DNA from: Sphingomonas nostoxanthinifaciens | GTDB lineage: Bacteria; Pseudomonadota; Alphaproteobacteria; Sphingomonadales; Sphingomonadaceae | Direction: 5' to 3' | Assembly (NCBI RefSeq): GCF_019930585.1 | Contig: NZ_CP082839.1 | Location: 1,116,001 to 1,180,000 of the forward strand | Length of the DNA stretch: 64,000 bases | Shown: piece after piece, positions 43,690 to 52,084 of the stretch | How the letters are laid out: every line of letters starts with the position of its first letter | Numbering within the stretch: position 1 is the stretch's first letter | Position numbers and translations under genes: made by a program | The notes under the pieces: model-generated | What the model was told of the DNA's origin: nothing | Seen by the model: the letters and a program-made list of their open reading frames with translations, nothing else | Databases searched by the model: none

Positions 43690-44073
43690 ATGCACCGCAT
43701 TTCGACAGGCTCCCAGTGGGAGGCCAGGATGGGTTACTCGCGCGCCGTCGTGGCGGGCGGGCTGGTGTTCATCTCCGCGACGGCGGCGACCGACGCAACG
43801 GGCGCGCTTGTCGGTAAGGGCGACGTGTACGCGCAGACGCGGACGATCTTCGACAAGCTGGCAGCGGTGTTGGCCGAGGCTGGCTCGGCGATCGAGTGGG
43901 TGGTGCAGACCCGCGTCTACATCACCGACGTGTCCCGTTGGGAGGAAGTCGGCCGCGCCCATGGCGAGGCCTTCGCCGGCCATGGCCCCGCGCTGTCGCT
44001 GGTGCATGTGAAGCCGTTCGTCGATCCCGACATGCTGGTGGAGATCGAGATGGTAGCCGCTGTCAACGAATGA
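43690..44073 (+). CDS. RidA/YjgF-family protein
   Basis: A 127-residue protein: YSRAVVAGGLVFISATAATD, DVYAQTRTIFDKLAAVLAEA and a final LSLVHVKPFVDPDMLVEIEM VAA. This is the YjgF fold (trimer), but the Arg of the RidA active site that binds the 2-iminoacid appears as Lys in HVKPF, so imine deaminase activity is doubtful. It is first in a pair with the MFS gene (ATGA overlap). Confidence 0.85.
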   Translation: MHRISTGSQWEARMGYSRAVVAGGLVFISATAATDATGALVGKGDVYAQTRTIFDKLAAVLAEAGSAIEWVVQTRVYITDVSRWEEVGRAHGEAFAGHGPALSLVHVKPFVDPDMLVEIEMVAAVNE

Positions 44074-45248
44074 GCGGCATGGCCGATAAGCCAGCGTCGG
44101 CGCGCCTGCTGCTGCTGGCGATCCTCGCCGGCACGGCGATGGCGAGCAACTATGTGCTGCAACCCGTGCTGCCGGAGGTTGCGCGATCCTTCCCGGCATC
44201 GCCGTGGATCACCAGCCTGGCGGCCGGCGCCGGGCCGCTGGGCTACATGCTGGGGCTGGTTCTGCTCGTGCCTTTGGGCGATGGCCTCTCCATTCGGACG
44301 CTGGTGGCTGTACAGGCGGTCGCGCTCGCGGCGGTGCTGGCGCTGGCGGCGGTCACGACGATCGAGCCCTTGTTCCTTGCCGCTCTGCTGCTCGGGGGCA
44401 TGGCCTCCAGGGTGACGGCGCATTGCATCGCGCTGGCGGGGCGCGTCCGTCCGGAGGCGCAGGGCCGAGCGGTAGGAACGGTCGTCATGGGTGTTTCGGC
44501 CGGCATTCTCGCCGGCCGGGTGCTTTCGGGCGCGCTTGCTACGTCGTTCGGGTGGCGTGCGCCGTTGGCGATGATTGCCGGGCTCACCGCGCTTGGCGGT
44601 TTCGGCATCGTCCTCGCCGTGCCCACTATGCCGGCGTCGGACACGCTAATGAGGGTGCCCGACCTCTTATTGGCCGTCCCCAAGGCACACGCCTCCAATC
44701 CCGAATTACGGCGAGCCACGTTGGTCGGATGCTGCTGATTCGCGGCGTTCAGCAGCTTTTGGACGGCGCTTTCCCTTCACCTGTCGTTGCCGCCGTTGAG
44801 CAAGGGGGCCGCCTTCGCCGGGGGCTTTGGCCTGATCGGAATCGCGGGCGCGCTCGTCGCGCAGCTCGCCAGCCGGGCAAGCGACCGATGGGGCGCGCGC
44901 CGGGTGATGTTTGCCGGATTGGGCGGTGCCCTGCTCGGCTTCGTCATCCTGTGCCTGTCGCCGACGAGCCTAGCCGGGCTGGCCGTTGGCGCGCTGGTGA
45001 TGGACGCGGGCTGTTTCGGCGCGCACGCGGCGACCCAAGGCTACATCCTTCGCACCGGAGGCGGCGAGCGCAGCCGACGCTACAGCGCATATATGACCGC
45101 CTACTGGTCCGCTGGCGCGCTCGGCTCGTTCACCGCGCCCGCCCTTTTCCAGGCTGGCGGATGGCGGATTCTCAACCTCGTGAGTGCGGTGCTGATCGCC
45201 ATCGGCACGATCCTTCATGCCCGGAAACACCAGCTCGATCAGGCCTAA
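44070..45248 (+). pseudogene. MFS transporter with in-frame stop codon
   Basis: One frame runs from ATG 44070 to 45248 (about 392 residues) with a single TGA at 44736-44738. Before it: PASARLLLLAILAGTAMASN YVLQPVLPEVARSF and VMGVSAGILAGRVLSG; after it: FAAFSSFWTALSLHLSLPPL, ASDRWGARRVMFAGLGGALL and GALGSFTAPALFQAGGWRI. The stop falls between the two six-helix halves. It belongs to the drug/metabolite efflux MFS group. A nonsense mutation or a base error is likely; there is no sign of selenocysteine use. Confidence 0.83.
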
Positions 45249-45303
45249 ACGCCGTCCTCAATTCCCGCTTCACCCGAAAGTTGGGGTTTGGGAAGACATT
45301 CGC

Positions 45304-45331
45304 TTTCCCGATCAACGATCCTACCGGGAAG
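45304..45331. repeat. Dispersed intergenic repeat, copy 2
   Basis: TTTCCCGATCAACGATCCTA followed by CCGGGAAG. TTCCCG and CGGGAA are inverted. Lies between the MFS gene and GNAT2. Confidence 0.6.
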
Positions 45332-45390
45332 GCGATTCGATCAGATTGGGTCGGAGAGGTCCGACCAGCCGTATGCGACCTCGTGTATTG

Positions 45391-45905
45391 TCACATCGTC
45401 TTCCGTAACCGCCCTTTCGGCGAAAACCGTGCGCCCAAACGCTCATAGAAGCGACGCGCGCCTACATTCTCGCGCAGCACCCAGAGGCTGGCGCCTGACA
45501 ACGGCCGTGCGACCAGATCGCGGGCCATCAGGGTTATAAGGGTGCGACCCAGGCCCGTGCCATGCTGCGATCGAAGAACATAAATCGCACCGATCTCGCC
45601 GGGGAAACCATACTCGCGCATCGTAGCATCACGCTGGCCGCCACACGCCCCGAAGCCTACGATCTTGCCTGCACACTCCGCGACATAGACCCGCTCTCCG
45701 TCCAAGCCGGCGGGGCGGTCGAGAGCCATTGCCCACCTCTGCTTTCGGCCGACCGGCTGTCGAGCATGGCTTGCGGGAGCAGCCCAGTATAGGTTTCATG
45801 CCACGACGTGACGTGCAGCGCGCCGATTGCTGAAGCATCGTTAGCCGTTGCGACGCGGAAATTTACCGTAGGCACCCGCACCCCCTTTGCAGAGGCGAGG
45901 AGCAT
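45391..45905 (-). pseudogene. GNAT acetyltransferase, frameshifted (GNAT2)
   Basis: First frame: TVNFRVATANDASAIGALHV TSWHETYTGLLPQAMLDS; second frame: MALDRPAGLDGERVYVAECA, GEIGAIYVLRSQHGTGLGRT and VLRENVGARRFYERLGARFS. The acetyl-CoA loop QHGTGLGR is intact. A one-base slip at about 45725-45740 breaks the gene. The usual length (about 165 residues) is kept. It is flanked on both sides by copies of the intergenic repeat. Confidence 0.82.
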
Positions 45906-45935
45906 GACTTCGGCCGAGCGAGCGTACAAGACGCT

Positions 45936-45960
45936 CTTTCCTGATCAACGATCCTTCATC
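45936..45960. repeat. Dispersed intergenic repeat, copy 3
   Basis: TTTCCTGATCAACGATCCTT, with one T for C at the sixth base of the core. Lies between GNAT2 and the divergent WYL regulator. Confidence 0.55.
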
Positions 45961-46006
45961 GTGAAGTCAGATCGACCAAGCGCGATCGTTCAGGCACGAT
46001 GCCGTC

Positions 46007-46786
46007 GTGTCACGCGCCGGCCGCCTCTTCGATGTTGTCCAGAGCCTCCGACGACGGCGCATGCCAACGACGGCGGCCGAACTGGCGAGCGAACTCGGCG
46101 TCTCGATGCGGACCCTCTATCGCGACGTAGCAACGCTGATCGCTCGCGGCGTGCCGATCCGGGGCGAACCTGGTATCGGCTATGTCCTCGACCCCGGCTA
46201 TTTCCTGCCGCCACTCGCCTTCGGCAACGACGAGCTGGACGCCGTGTTGCTCGGGCTCAAGTGGGTGGAGAAGCGCGCCGATGCCGGCATGGCCCGCGCC
46301 GCGCAGGACGCCTTGGCGAAGATCGAGGCGGTCCTATCAAAACCGGCGCGCGAGTTCGCCGATACACCCGGTGTCTTCGTGGGGCCAGATTTACCCCAGC
46401 CCATGGAGACGGTGGGGACCGGCCTGTTCCGACATGCGGTTCGGGGTTGCCGGAAGGTTCGCGTCTCCTACCGCGATGCCAACGGTGCCCCTTCCGAACG
46501 GACGTTGTGGCCGATCGGAGTCGCCTTCATGGAAGATGGCCGTTTCGTGATCGCTTGGTGCGAGCTGCGCAATGCGTTTCGGCATTTCCGGTTGGATCGG
46601 ATCGCTACTGCCGATGTGGGGGCCTGCTACCCCGAACGTCGCGCAGTGCTGTTGCAGCGCTGGCAGCAGCAGCTTGAGGCTGAGCAGTATAATGCTGACA
46701 AGCGCTGTCAGGAGGCGTGCTATAGGCCAGCGGCACGGAAGGAGCCCGCATGGCGCACGATCCCAAGCTGTTGCAGGCGATATTGA
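46007..46786 (+). CDS. WYL-domain transcriptional regulator (YafY-like)
   Basis: A 259-residue protein from a GTG: an N-terminal DeoR-like HTH (GRLFDVVQSLRRRRMPTTAA, ELGVSMRTLYRDVATL) and a WYL domain (RKVRVSYRDANGAPSERTLW PIGVAFMEDGRFVIAWCELR). WYL regulators bind nucleic-acid or nucleotide ligands and often respond to DNA damage or foreign DNA. The C-terminal 12 codons overlap the TfoX gene, which suggests coupled expression. Confidence 0.87.
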   Translation: MSRAGRLFDVVQSLRRRRMPTTAAELASELGVSMRTLYRDVATLIARGVPIRGEPGIGYVLDPGYFLPPLAFGNDELDAVLLGLKWVEKRADAGMARAAQDALAKIEAVLSKPAREFADTPGVFVGPDLPQPMETVGTGLFRHAVRGCRKVRVSYRDANGAPSERTLWPIGVAFMEDGRFVIAWCELRNAFRHFRLDRIATADVGACYPERRAVLLQRWQQQLEAEQYNADKRCQEACYRPAARKEPAWRTIPSCCRRY

Positions 46787-47097
46787 CCGAAGCAGTACCG
46801 TCCGAACTGGACGTAGCCTTTCGGCCCATGTTCGGCGGGATCATGGCCTACGCGGACGGAAAGCCCTTCGCTTCGCTGTCGGACGTTGGATTGGGGCTCA
46901 AGCTCGCCGGTAGCGAGCGCGATGCGATGCTGGCGCTGCCCGGTGCCGCGCCGCTTCGCTACGGCCCGGACCAGCCACCCAGTAAATCGTATGTCCTCGT
47001 TCCCGAGGCGATGCTCACTGACGCGGATCAGCTCAACCCATGGGTAATCCGGTGCGTCTCCGGCTTGCCAGCCAAGCGCGTTCGCAATCGAGCATAG
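46750..47097 (+). CDS. TfoX N-terminal domain protein
   Basis: A 115-residue protein reading MAHDPKLLQAILTEAVPSEL, DVAFRPMFGGIMAYADGKPF and LKLAGSERDAMLALPGAAPL, the TfoX_N domain alone. Short TfoX-like proteins are frequent in alphaproteobacteria, and the link to competence known from gammaproteobacteria does not carry over by default. AAGGAG upstream supports the start. The VOC gene follows at 6 bp. Confidence 0.88.
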   Translation: MAHDPKLLQAILTEAVPSELDVAFRPMFGGIMAYADGKPFASLSDVGLGLKLAGSERDAMLALPGAAPLRYGPDQPPSKSYVLVPEAMLTDADQLNPWVIRCVSGLPAKRVRNRA

Positions 47098-47103
47098 GAG
47101 GTC

Positions 47104-47445
47104 ATGACCGTGGCTCGTATCAACTTCATTGAGCTTCCCGCGCGCAATCTAGGGGCGGCTCGCGCTTTCTACTCGACCGTGTTCGGTTGGAAGCTGACCG
47201 ACTTCGGTCCTAGTTACTCATGCACAATGTCGGGCAATGTCGATCTCGGGCTTCAAGGCGATATGAGCGAAGCGCCTGCTACGCCCCTAGCCGCTGTTCT
47301 GGGGGAAGATCTTGAAGCGGCTCAGGCCACGGTGGAGCGCGAAGGGGGAGCAATCAGCAAGCCGATCTTCGGGTTCCCCGGAGGTCGGCGTTTCCACTTT
47401 CTCGACCCCAACGGTCTAGAATTGGCGGTCATGCAGGCCGACTGA
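47104..47445 (+). CDS. VOC-superfamily (glyoxalase-like) protein
   Basis: A 113-residue protein: MTVARINFIELPARNLGAAR AFYSTVFGWKLTDFG, VDLGLQGDMSEAPAT, and GFPGGRRFHFLDPNGLELAV. Two beta-alpha-beta-beta-beta modules fit a single-chain VOC dimer subunit. It is tightly linked to tfoX and the WYL regulator; substrate unknown. Confidence 0.86.
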   Translation: MTVARINFIELPARNLGAARAFYSTVFGWKLTDFGPSYSCTMSGNVDLGLQGDMSEAPATPLAAVLGEDLEAAQATVEREGGAISKPIFGFPGGRRFHFLDPNGLELAVMQAD

Positions 47446-47469
47446 CGGCGCTTGCGGTCAAGTGTAGCA

Positions 47470-47488
47470 ATTTCCGATCAACGATCGT
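47470..47488. repeat. Dispersed intergenic repeat, copy 4 (short)
   Basis: ATTTCCGATCAACGATCGTG keeps the central GATCAACGATC core but not the outer inverted arms. Lies between the VOC gene and the next minus-strand ORF. Confidence 0.5.
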
Positions 47489-47491
47489 GGG

Positions 47492-47815
47492 TTACCCGGT
47501 GTAGCCATCGGAGATCGGCTCGCATTGATCGACATGATGCGGTTGAGCCGTCGCGGTCAGGTCGCTTGTCCAGCATCCATCGAGAACGGAGCAATAGCAG
47601 GCTTCCGTTTTCAGGCGATGGCGAACGCCGTCGAGCTTCGCCCAAGTCGCGGCGTTTCCCGGTAGCTCCCGCCATGCCAGCACATCCACCCCCTCACGGG
47701 CGGGCAGCACGCCGATTGGCTCGTTCTGCGTAACCAGCCCCCGGCGGACTTGCTCCTCCGCCGTCCCGGCCGGCACGCCGCAGCATCGGCTCATCAGATC
47801 GGCGCGGTGGCGCAC
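47492..47815 (-). CDS. Hypothetical protein or gene fragment
   Basis: A 107-residue frame. From about residue 26 it looks coding (LVTQNEPIGVLPAREGVDVL, AWRELPGNAATWAKLDGVRH, EACYCSVLDGCWTSDLTA) with several cysteines near the C-terminus, while the first 25 residues are Arg-rich and unconvincing. I do not recognise the family; a C-terminal fragment of a larger lost protein is possible. Confidence 0.4.
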   Translation of the reverse strand: MRHRADLMSRCCGVPAGTAEEQVRRGLVTQNEPIGVLPAREGVDVLAWRELPGNAATWAKLDGVRHRLKTEACYCSVLDGCWTSDLTATAQPHHVDQCEPISDGYTG

Positions 47816-47926
47816 GCCCCTCGGTCTAGACCTGAATGGATGGCAAAAGTTGGGGAGCCGGAAACAAGCCGCGAACGGCCAGATGTGGGTCGGTCGCTCG
47901 ACCCATGCGATGGGTGTTCGAAAGTG

Positions 47927-48369
47927 TCAGGCTTGGCAACTACCATCGGGCGGTGTCAGCCACTTCGCCATGATGATGCGCGGAGTCTTCTCGAGCCGAG
48001 CTGCTCGTAGAATGGCGCAACAGCGGCGTTTGCCTCGCGTACCATGAGCTGAACCTTCGGGATCTGGCGGTCACGCAACCAGCGCTCGCCGGCGTTGATT
48101 AGCGCTCGGCCAACGCCCTTGCGGCGATAACTCGGGTCGGTAGCTATATATTAGAGCCAGCCGCGGTGTCCGTCGTGTCCCAGCATCGCCGCTCCGACGA
48201 TCAGCTCAGACGCCTCCTCCGCGACCAAGACACTTGACGCTGATCCTGCGATAGCACGCCTGACATCGGCTACCGGATCATTATGGGTCGTTGTAAGGCC
48301 GCAGGCACGCCACATTTCCACCACCGCTTCTTCGTCCGCGAGACCGGCCGCCCGTATGATCACATCCAT
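47927..48369 (-). pseudogene. GNAT acetyltransferase with stop codon and frameshift (GNAT3)
   Basis: From ATG 48369: MDVIIRAAGLADEEAVVEMW RACGLTTTHNDP, VLVAEEASELIVGAAMLGHD then TAA at 48153-48151 where Tyr is expected (GWLY). The same frame continues IATDPSYRRKGVGRALINAG and ANAAVAPFYEQLG, then slips one base and ends with MAKWLTPP. The acetyl-CoA loop RRKGVGRAL is intact. It carries two independent lesions in about 145 residues. Confidence 0.83.
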
Positions 48370-48560
48370 AGTCTGGCATGCTAGCATTTTAATGCTCCTG
48401 GGCCAGGCGGGTGACCCGAGCACTCTTAGAGGCATTGAACGAGCGCCGGCTTCTCGGGAGCGAACACGAAGCGCGGAACGGCTGACTTTGGGTCCTTTAC
48501 TCCGAAATGTCGCCGTTCTGCATCGACTTTCGCCAAACGGATGGCAACCTACGACGCCGG

Positions 48561-48911
48561 TTATGGCGCTACCCTACGGAATACCTCGATCACATGTTGA
48601 TGTTTAATTGGCTTGCGGAGGATCGCCGCTGCATAATCGCACGGGTCGCATAGCTCAGGCGTTCCCGTAATAAAGATGACGGGTATAGGCCCCAACTCGC
48701 TTCGGATTGCGGCGCAGGCATTCGGTCCAGTACCACCATGCTTCAGATCAACATCGGACAGGATGACGACCGGGGGCATCGATCGGGCCAACGTCAATGC
48801 ATCCTCCTCACTGATGGCAAGGGCGATCGACGTAGCGCCGGCCAGCTCAGCTATGTCGCCCAGATAGTCTGCTATCAGCGGCTCATCCTCAATCACAAGT
48901 ACGTGGCACAC
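48561..48911 (-). CDS. Stand-alone receiver-domain response regulator
   Basis: A 116-residue receiver domain: HVLVIEDEPLIADYLGDIAE (acidic pocket EDE), phospho-acceptor Asp in VVILSDVDLKHGG, Thr in PVIFITGTPE and Lys in AAILRKPIKHQHVI. There is no output domain, so it would act through protein contacts. It is divergent from the LOV hybrid kinase (197 bp apart), a natural partner for phosphotransfer. Confidence 0.92.
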   Translation of the reverse strand: MCHVLVIEDEPLIADYLGDIAELAGATSIALAISEEDALTLARSMPPVVILSDVDLKHGGTGPNACAAIRSELGPIPVIFITGTPELCDPCDYAAAILRKPIKHQHVIEVFRRVAP

Positions 48912-49108
48912 GCTCCAATCTCCCTGCGCGCTTCAACCACTGGGAAGACCAAAGGTTTAGAAAAATCACAGAGTTGCGTCGTATACCATGACACACGCAG
49001 AGCGGAGCAATGTTCACGTTCTGTCCAAAAAAGGATGCTTCGCGTCATCGTATGCCTTACATAGCGGTCCGTAAGCCTGCGCGGCGCGTTTGAAGTCGAG
49101 GAAGTACG

Positions 49109-51718
49109 TTGTCCGATCCGAATGCTACCATCGACCGCTCAGGTCAAAGCGTCGCCGATGATGAGCGCATCGCTAACGAGTTGGCGGGGCTCGAGCGCCA
49201 TACCGACCCGTTCGTGGCAGCGGTTCATGCCACGCGCATGCCTATGATCATTACCAATCCGCGCCTTCCAGATAATCCGGTGGTTTTTGCAAATGATTCA
49301 TTCTGCCGGTTATCGGGGTATGAACGCAGCGAGATCGTCGGTCGCAATTGTCGTTTCCTTCAGGGAGAGGAAACTGATCCAGCCACGCGCCAAGCGCTCC
49401 ATGATGCGGTAAAGCAGGTGCAACCTATCGAGGTAGACATCCGCAATTATCGTAAGGACGGCGAGGCGTTCTGGAATCGTCTGCTGATGGCCCCCGTGTT
49501 CGATGTCGATGGGCAGCTCGTCTACTTCTTCGCCAGCCAGGTCGATGTGACGCTGGAGCGGGAGCGCCTGACAGGACTGGAGCGCGACAATGCTGCGCTG
49601 ATGGCCGAAGTCACGTCACGGCTGCGTACGCAGCAGGAGCGCGAGCGTGAATTGGCGCTCGCGCTGAGGGCGGGCGGGTTCGGTACATGGAGTTTTGAAC
49701 TCGCGACGCAGACGTTGACCGCCTCAGACGAATGCAAGGCGCTTTTCGGCCGCCCTCCTGGACTGCCCTTCAAATACGAGGATCGTATCGCCGCGATCCA
49801 TCCGGACGATCGGGAGCGGGCCAACCGCAGCATGATGCAGGCGGGCGATCAGGGCGGAGAACTCAACGACGAATACCGGATCGTCTGGCCCGATGGCAGC
49901 ATCCGGTGGCTCTCATCGCGAGGACAGCCCTTCTTCGACGCCAATGACCGTCCGGTCCGGATAGCTGGTGTCTCTCAGGACATCACGGCCGCCAAGCACG
50001 CCGAGCTGAAGCGTCATGCGCTGGCACGGTTGAACGATCTATTCCGCGACCTCGATCTTACCGCCGACATCTCCTATGTTGCGGCCGAAATTCTGGGACA
50101 GACGCTGGGCGTCAGCCGTGCTGGCTACGGCACGGTCGATCCGGTAACGGAATCGATCACCATCGAGCGTGATTGGAATGCGCCGGGGGTGACGACGATC
50201 GCCGGGACGCTGCTCTTCCGCGAATATGGCTCGTATATCGAGGACTTGAAGAGCGGCGATACGGCAACTGTCGCTGATTCTCGCCTCGACCCGCGCACTG
50301 TTGACACATCTGAGATGCTGGAAGGGATCAGCGCGAGATCGTTCATCAACATGCCGTTGACACAGCATGGTGAGTTCGCGGCTCTGATCTTTGTCAACGA
50401 AGCTGCGCCGCGTAACTGGACCGATGAAGATATCGCGTTCCTGCGTGAGGTGGCGGAGCGAACGCACACCGCGACAGAGCGTCGACGTGCGGAGCGTGAG
50501 CTGGCCGAGCTGGCGGCCTCGCTGGAACAGCAGGTCATTGAGCGCACCGAGGCCCTGGTGGCTGCGGAGGACGCGCTTCGCCAGTCGCAGAAGATGGAGG
50601 CGGTCGGGCAATTGACCGGAGGTCTCGCCCACGACTTCAACAACTTGTTGACCGGTATCAGCGGCAGCCTGGAGATGATCCAGCTTCGTTTTGCGCAAGG
50701 AAGGGGAGCCGATGTCACCAAATATATGGATGCAGCCCAGGGAGCGGCGCGACGCGCCGCAGCGCTGACCCATCGGTTGCTTGCATTTAGCCGCCGACAG
50801 ACCTTGGACCCGCGACCCACCGACGCAAATAGCCTGATCCACGGCATGGAGGAATTGGTCCGCCGCACGGTCGGACCTTCGGTCGAGGTGGAAACATCGC
50901 TCGCAATCGGGCTTAGCTCGACGCTGGTCGATCCTAGCCAGCTCGAAAACGCCCTTCTCAACCTATGCATCAATGCGCGCGACGCGATGCCCGATGGCGG
51001 AAGGATCATGATCGAAACGCAAGATCGCTACGTCGATGAGCGCGCGGGCCGCGAGCGTGATATCGAACCGGGTGCCTATGTGTGCCTGTCGGTGAGCGAT
51101 ACCGGTACCGGCATGCCGCCCGCGGTGATCGCAAAGGCGTTTGAGCCGTTCTTCACCACCAAGCCGATCGGCAGCGGGACCGGGCTGGGTTTGTCGATGA
51201 TCTACGGGTTCGCTCGGCAATCGGGCGGACAGGTGCGGATACATTCAAGCCCCGGTGCAGGCACGACGGTCGTGATCTACCTGCCACGCAATGGACAGAC
51301 GGCTGAAGAGGACGCGGCGCCAATTCCGCTGTCCGATGCGCCGCGGGCTGAGGGTGGAGAAACGGTCCTGATCGTGGACGACGAGGAATCGATTCGCATG
51401 CTTGTCACCGAGACGCTGATCGATCTTGGTTATACCGCGCTTGAGGCGGCAGACGGCCCGATGGCGCTCAAATTGCTTTTCGGGGATCGACACATCGACC
51501 TGCTGGTGACCGACGTCGGCCTGCCTGGAATGAACGGCCGTCAGCTAGCCGACGCCATCCGGGCAAACCGCCCAAGCCTCAAGGTGCTTTTCATTACGGG
51601 ATACGCCGAGAATGCCGTGCTCAACCACGGTCATCTCGATCCTGGCATGCATGTGATCACCAAGCCATTTGCGATGGAGGCACTGGCTTCCCGCATCAAG
51701 GAATTAATCGCGGGCTGA
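49109..51718 (+). CDS. LOV-domain hybrid histidine kinase (blue-light sensor)
   Basis: An 869-residue protein from a TTG with GAGGAAG upstream. Domains in order: LOV (about 35-150, with GRNCRFLQGEETDP and the flavin-binding Cys near residue 81); PAS (about 185-300); GAF (about 310-460); coiled coil; HisKA with GGLAHDFNNLL (His near 508); HATPase (INARDAMPDGGRI, SDTGTGMPP, GTGLGLSMIYGFA); and a C-terminal receiver (LIVDDEES, Asp near 801 in LVTDVGLPGMNG). The HDFNNLL type has a built-in receiver. It probably signals blue light or redox to the receiver protein next door. Confidence 0.95.
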   Translation: MSDPNATIDRSGQSVADDERIANELAGLERHTDPFVAAVHATRMPMIITNPRLPDNPVVFANDSFCRLSGYERSEIVGRNCRFLQGEETDPATRQALHDAVKQVQPIEVDIRNYRKDGEAFWNRLLMAPVFDVDGQLVYFFASQVDVTLERERLTGLERDNAALMAEVTSRLRTQQERERELALALRAGGFGTWSFELATQTLTASDECKALFGRPPGLPFKYEDRIAAIHPDDRERANRSMMQAGDQGGELNDEYRIVWPDGSIRWLSSRGQPFFDANDRPVRIAGVSQDITAAKHAELKRHALARLNDLFRDLDLTADISYVAAEILGQTLGVSRAGYGTVDPVTESITIERDWNAPGVTTIAGTLLFREYGSYIEDLKSGDTATVADSRLDPRTVDTSEMLEGISARSFINMPLTQHGEFAALIFVNEAAPRNWTDEDIAFLREVAERTHTATERRRAERELAELAASLEQQVIERTEALVAAEDALRQSQKMEAVGQLTGGLAHDFNNLLTGISGSLEMIQLRFAQGRGADVTKYMDAAQGAARRAAALTHRLLAFSRRQTLDPRPTDANSLIHGMEELVRRTVGPSVEVETSLAIGLSSTLVDPSQLENALLNLCINARDAMPDGGRIMIETQDRYVDERAGRERDIEPGAYVCLSVSDTGTGMPPAVIAKAFEPFFTTKPIGSGTGLGLSMIYGFARQSGGQVRIHSSPGAGTTVVIYLPRNGQTAEEDAAPIPLSDAPRAEGGETVLIVDDEESIRMLVTETLIDLGYTALEAADGPMALKLLFGDRHIDLLVTDVGLPGMNGRQLADAIRANRPSLKVLFITGYAENAVLNHGHLDPGMHVITKPFAMEALASRIKELIAG

Positions 51719-51805
51719 GAGTCCTACCGTTCTCAAAACTGCATCGTTTTTCAAAGGAAAAATAAGACCGATTGCAGGCGCGGTGAAGCTTGGCAATTTG
51801 CCCGC

Positions 51806-52018
51806 ATGGGAGAGGCAATCAGCACGTTCGAGCAGATTGTATTGCTGGAACCCCAGCATGAAGCCTTACTTCGCGCATTGCGGGTACTATCCTTTGAGCT
51901 TCTTCCCGATCCAGTTGAGGTGGCACGGCCGGGCGATCGAGCGGTAGCTGGGGCTGGGGCAGCGAGTACCACATTCGTGTCGGGGCAAGCCATGTTGATC
52001 CGGCGCCAGCGCCAATGA
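51806..52018 (+). CDS. Possible small protein
   Basis: A 70-residue frame: MGEAISTFEQIVLLEPQHEA, LLRALRVLSFELLPDPVEVA and a Gly/Ala end. The first half looks coding and helical; there is no clear ribosome binding site (CCCGCATGG). It lies between the kinase and the recombinase module, possibly at a module boundary. Confidence 0.35.
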   Translation: MGEAISTFEQIVLLEPQHEALLRALRVLSFELLPDPVEVARPGDRAVAGAGAASTTFVSGQAMLIRRQRQ

Positions 52019-52084
52019 GCGCGCAACCACGGCGCAACACAGCAGTTTGATACGACAGCGTTCGCACACCCCCCATCCAGCTCA

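Noticed and set aside
44736..44738. TGA in the MFS gene as selenocysteine or programmed readthrough
   Set aside because: MFS transporters are not selenoproteins, no adjacent selenocysteine insertion hairpin is evident, and neighbouring genes also carry point lesions.
41153..48369. Chromosomal integron with gene cassettes
   Set aside because: Genes alternate in strand, several are coupled in operons, the repeats lack the GTTRRRY/RYYYAAC core of attC, and no tyrosine integrase is present.
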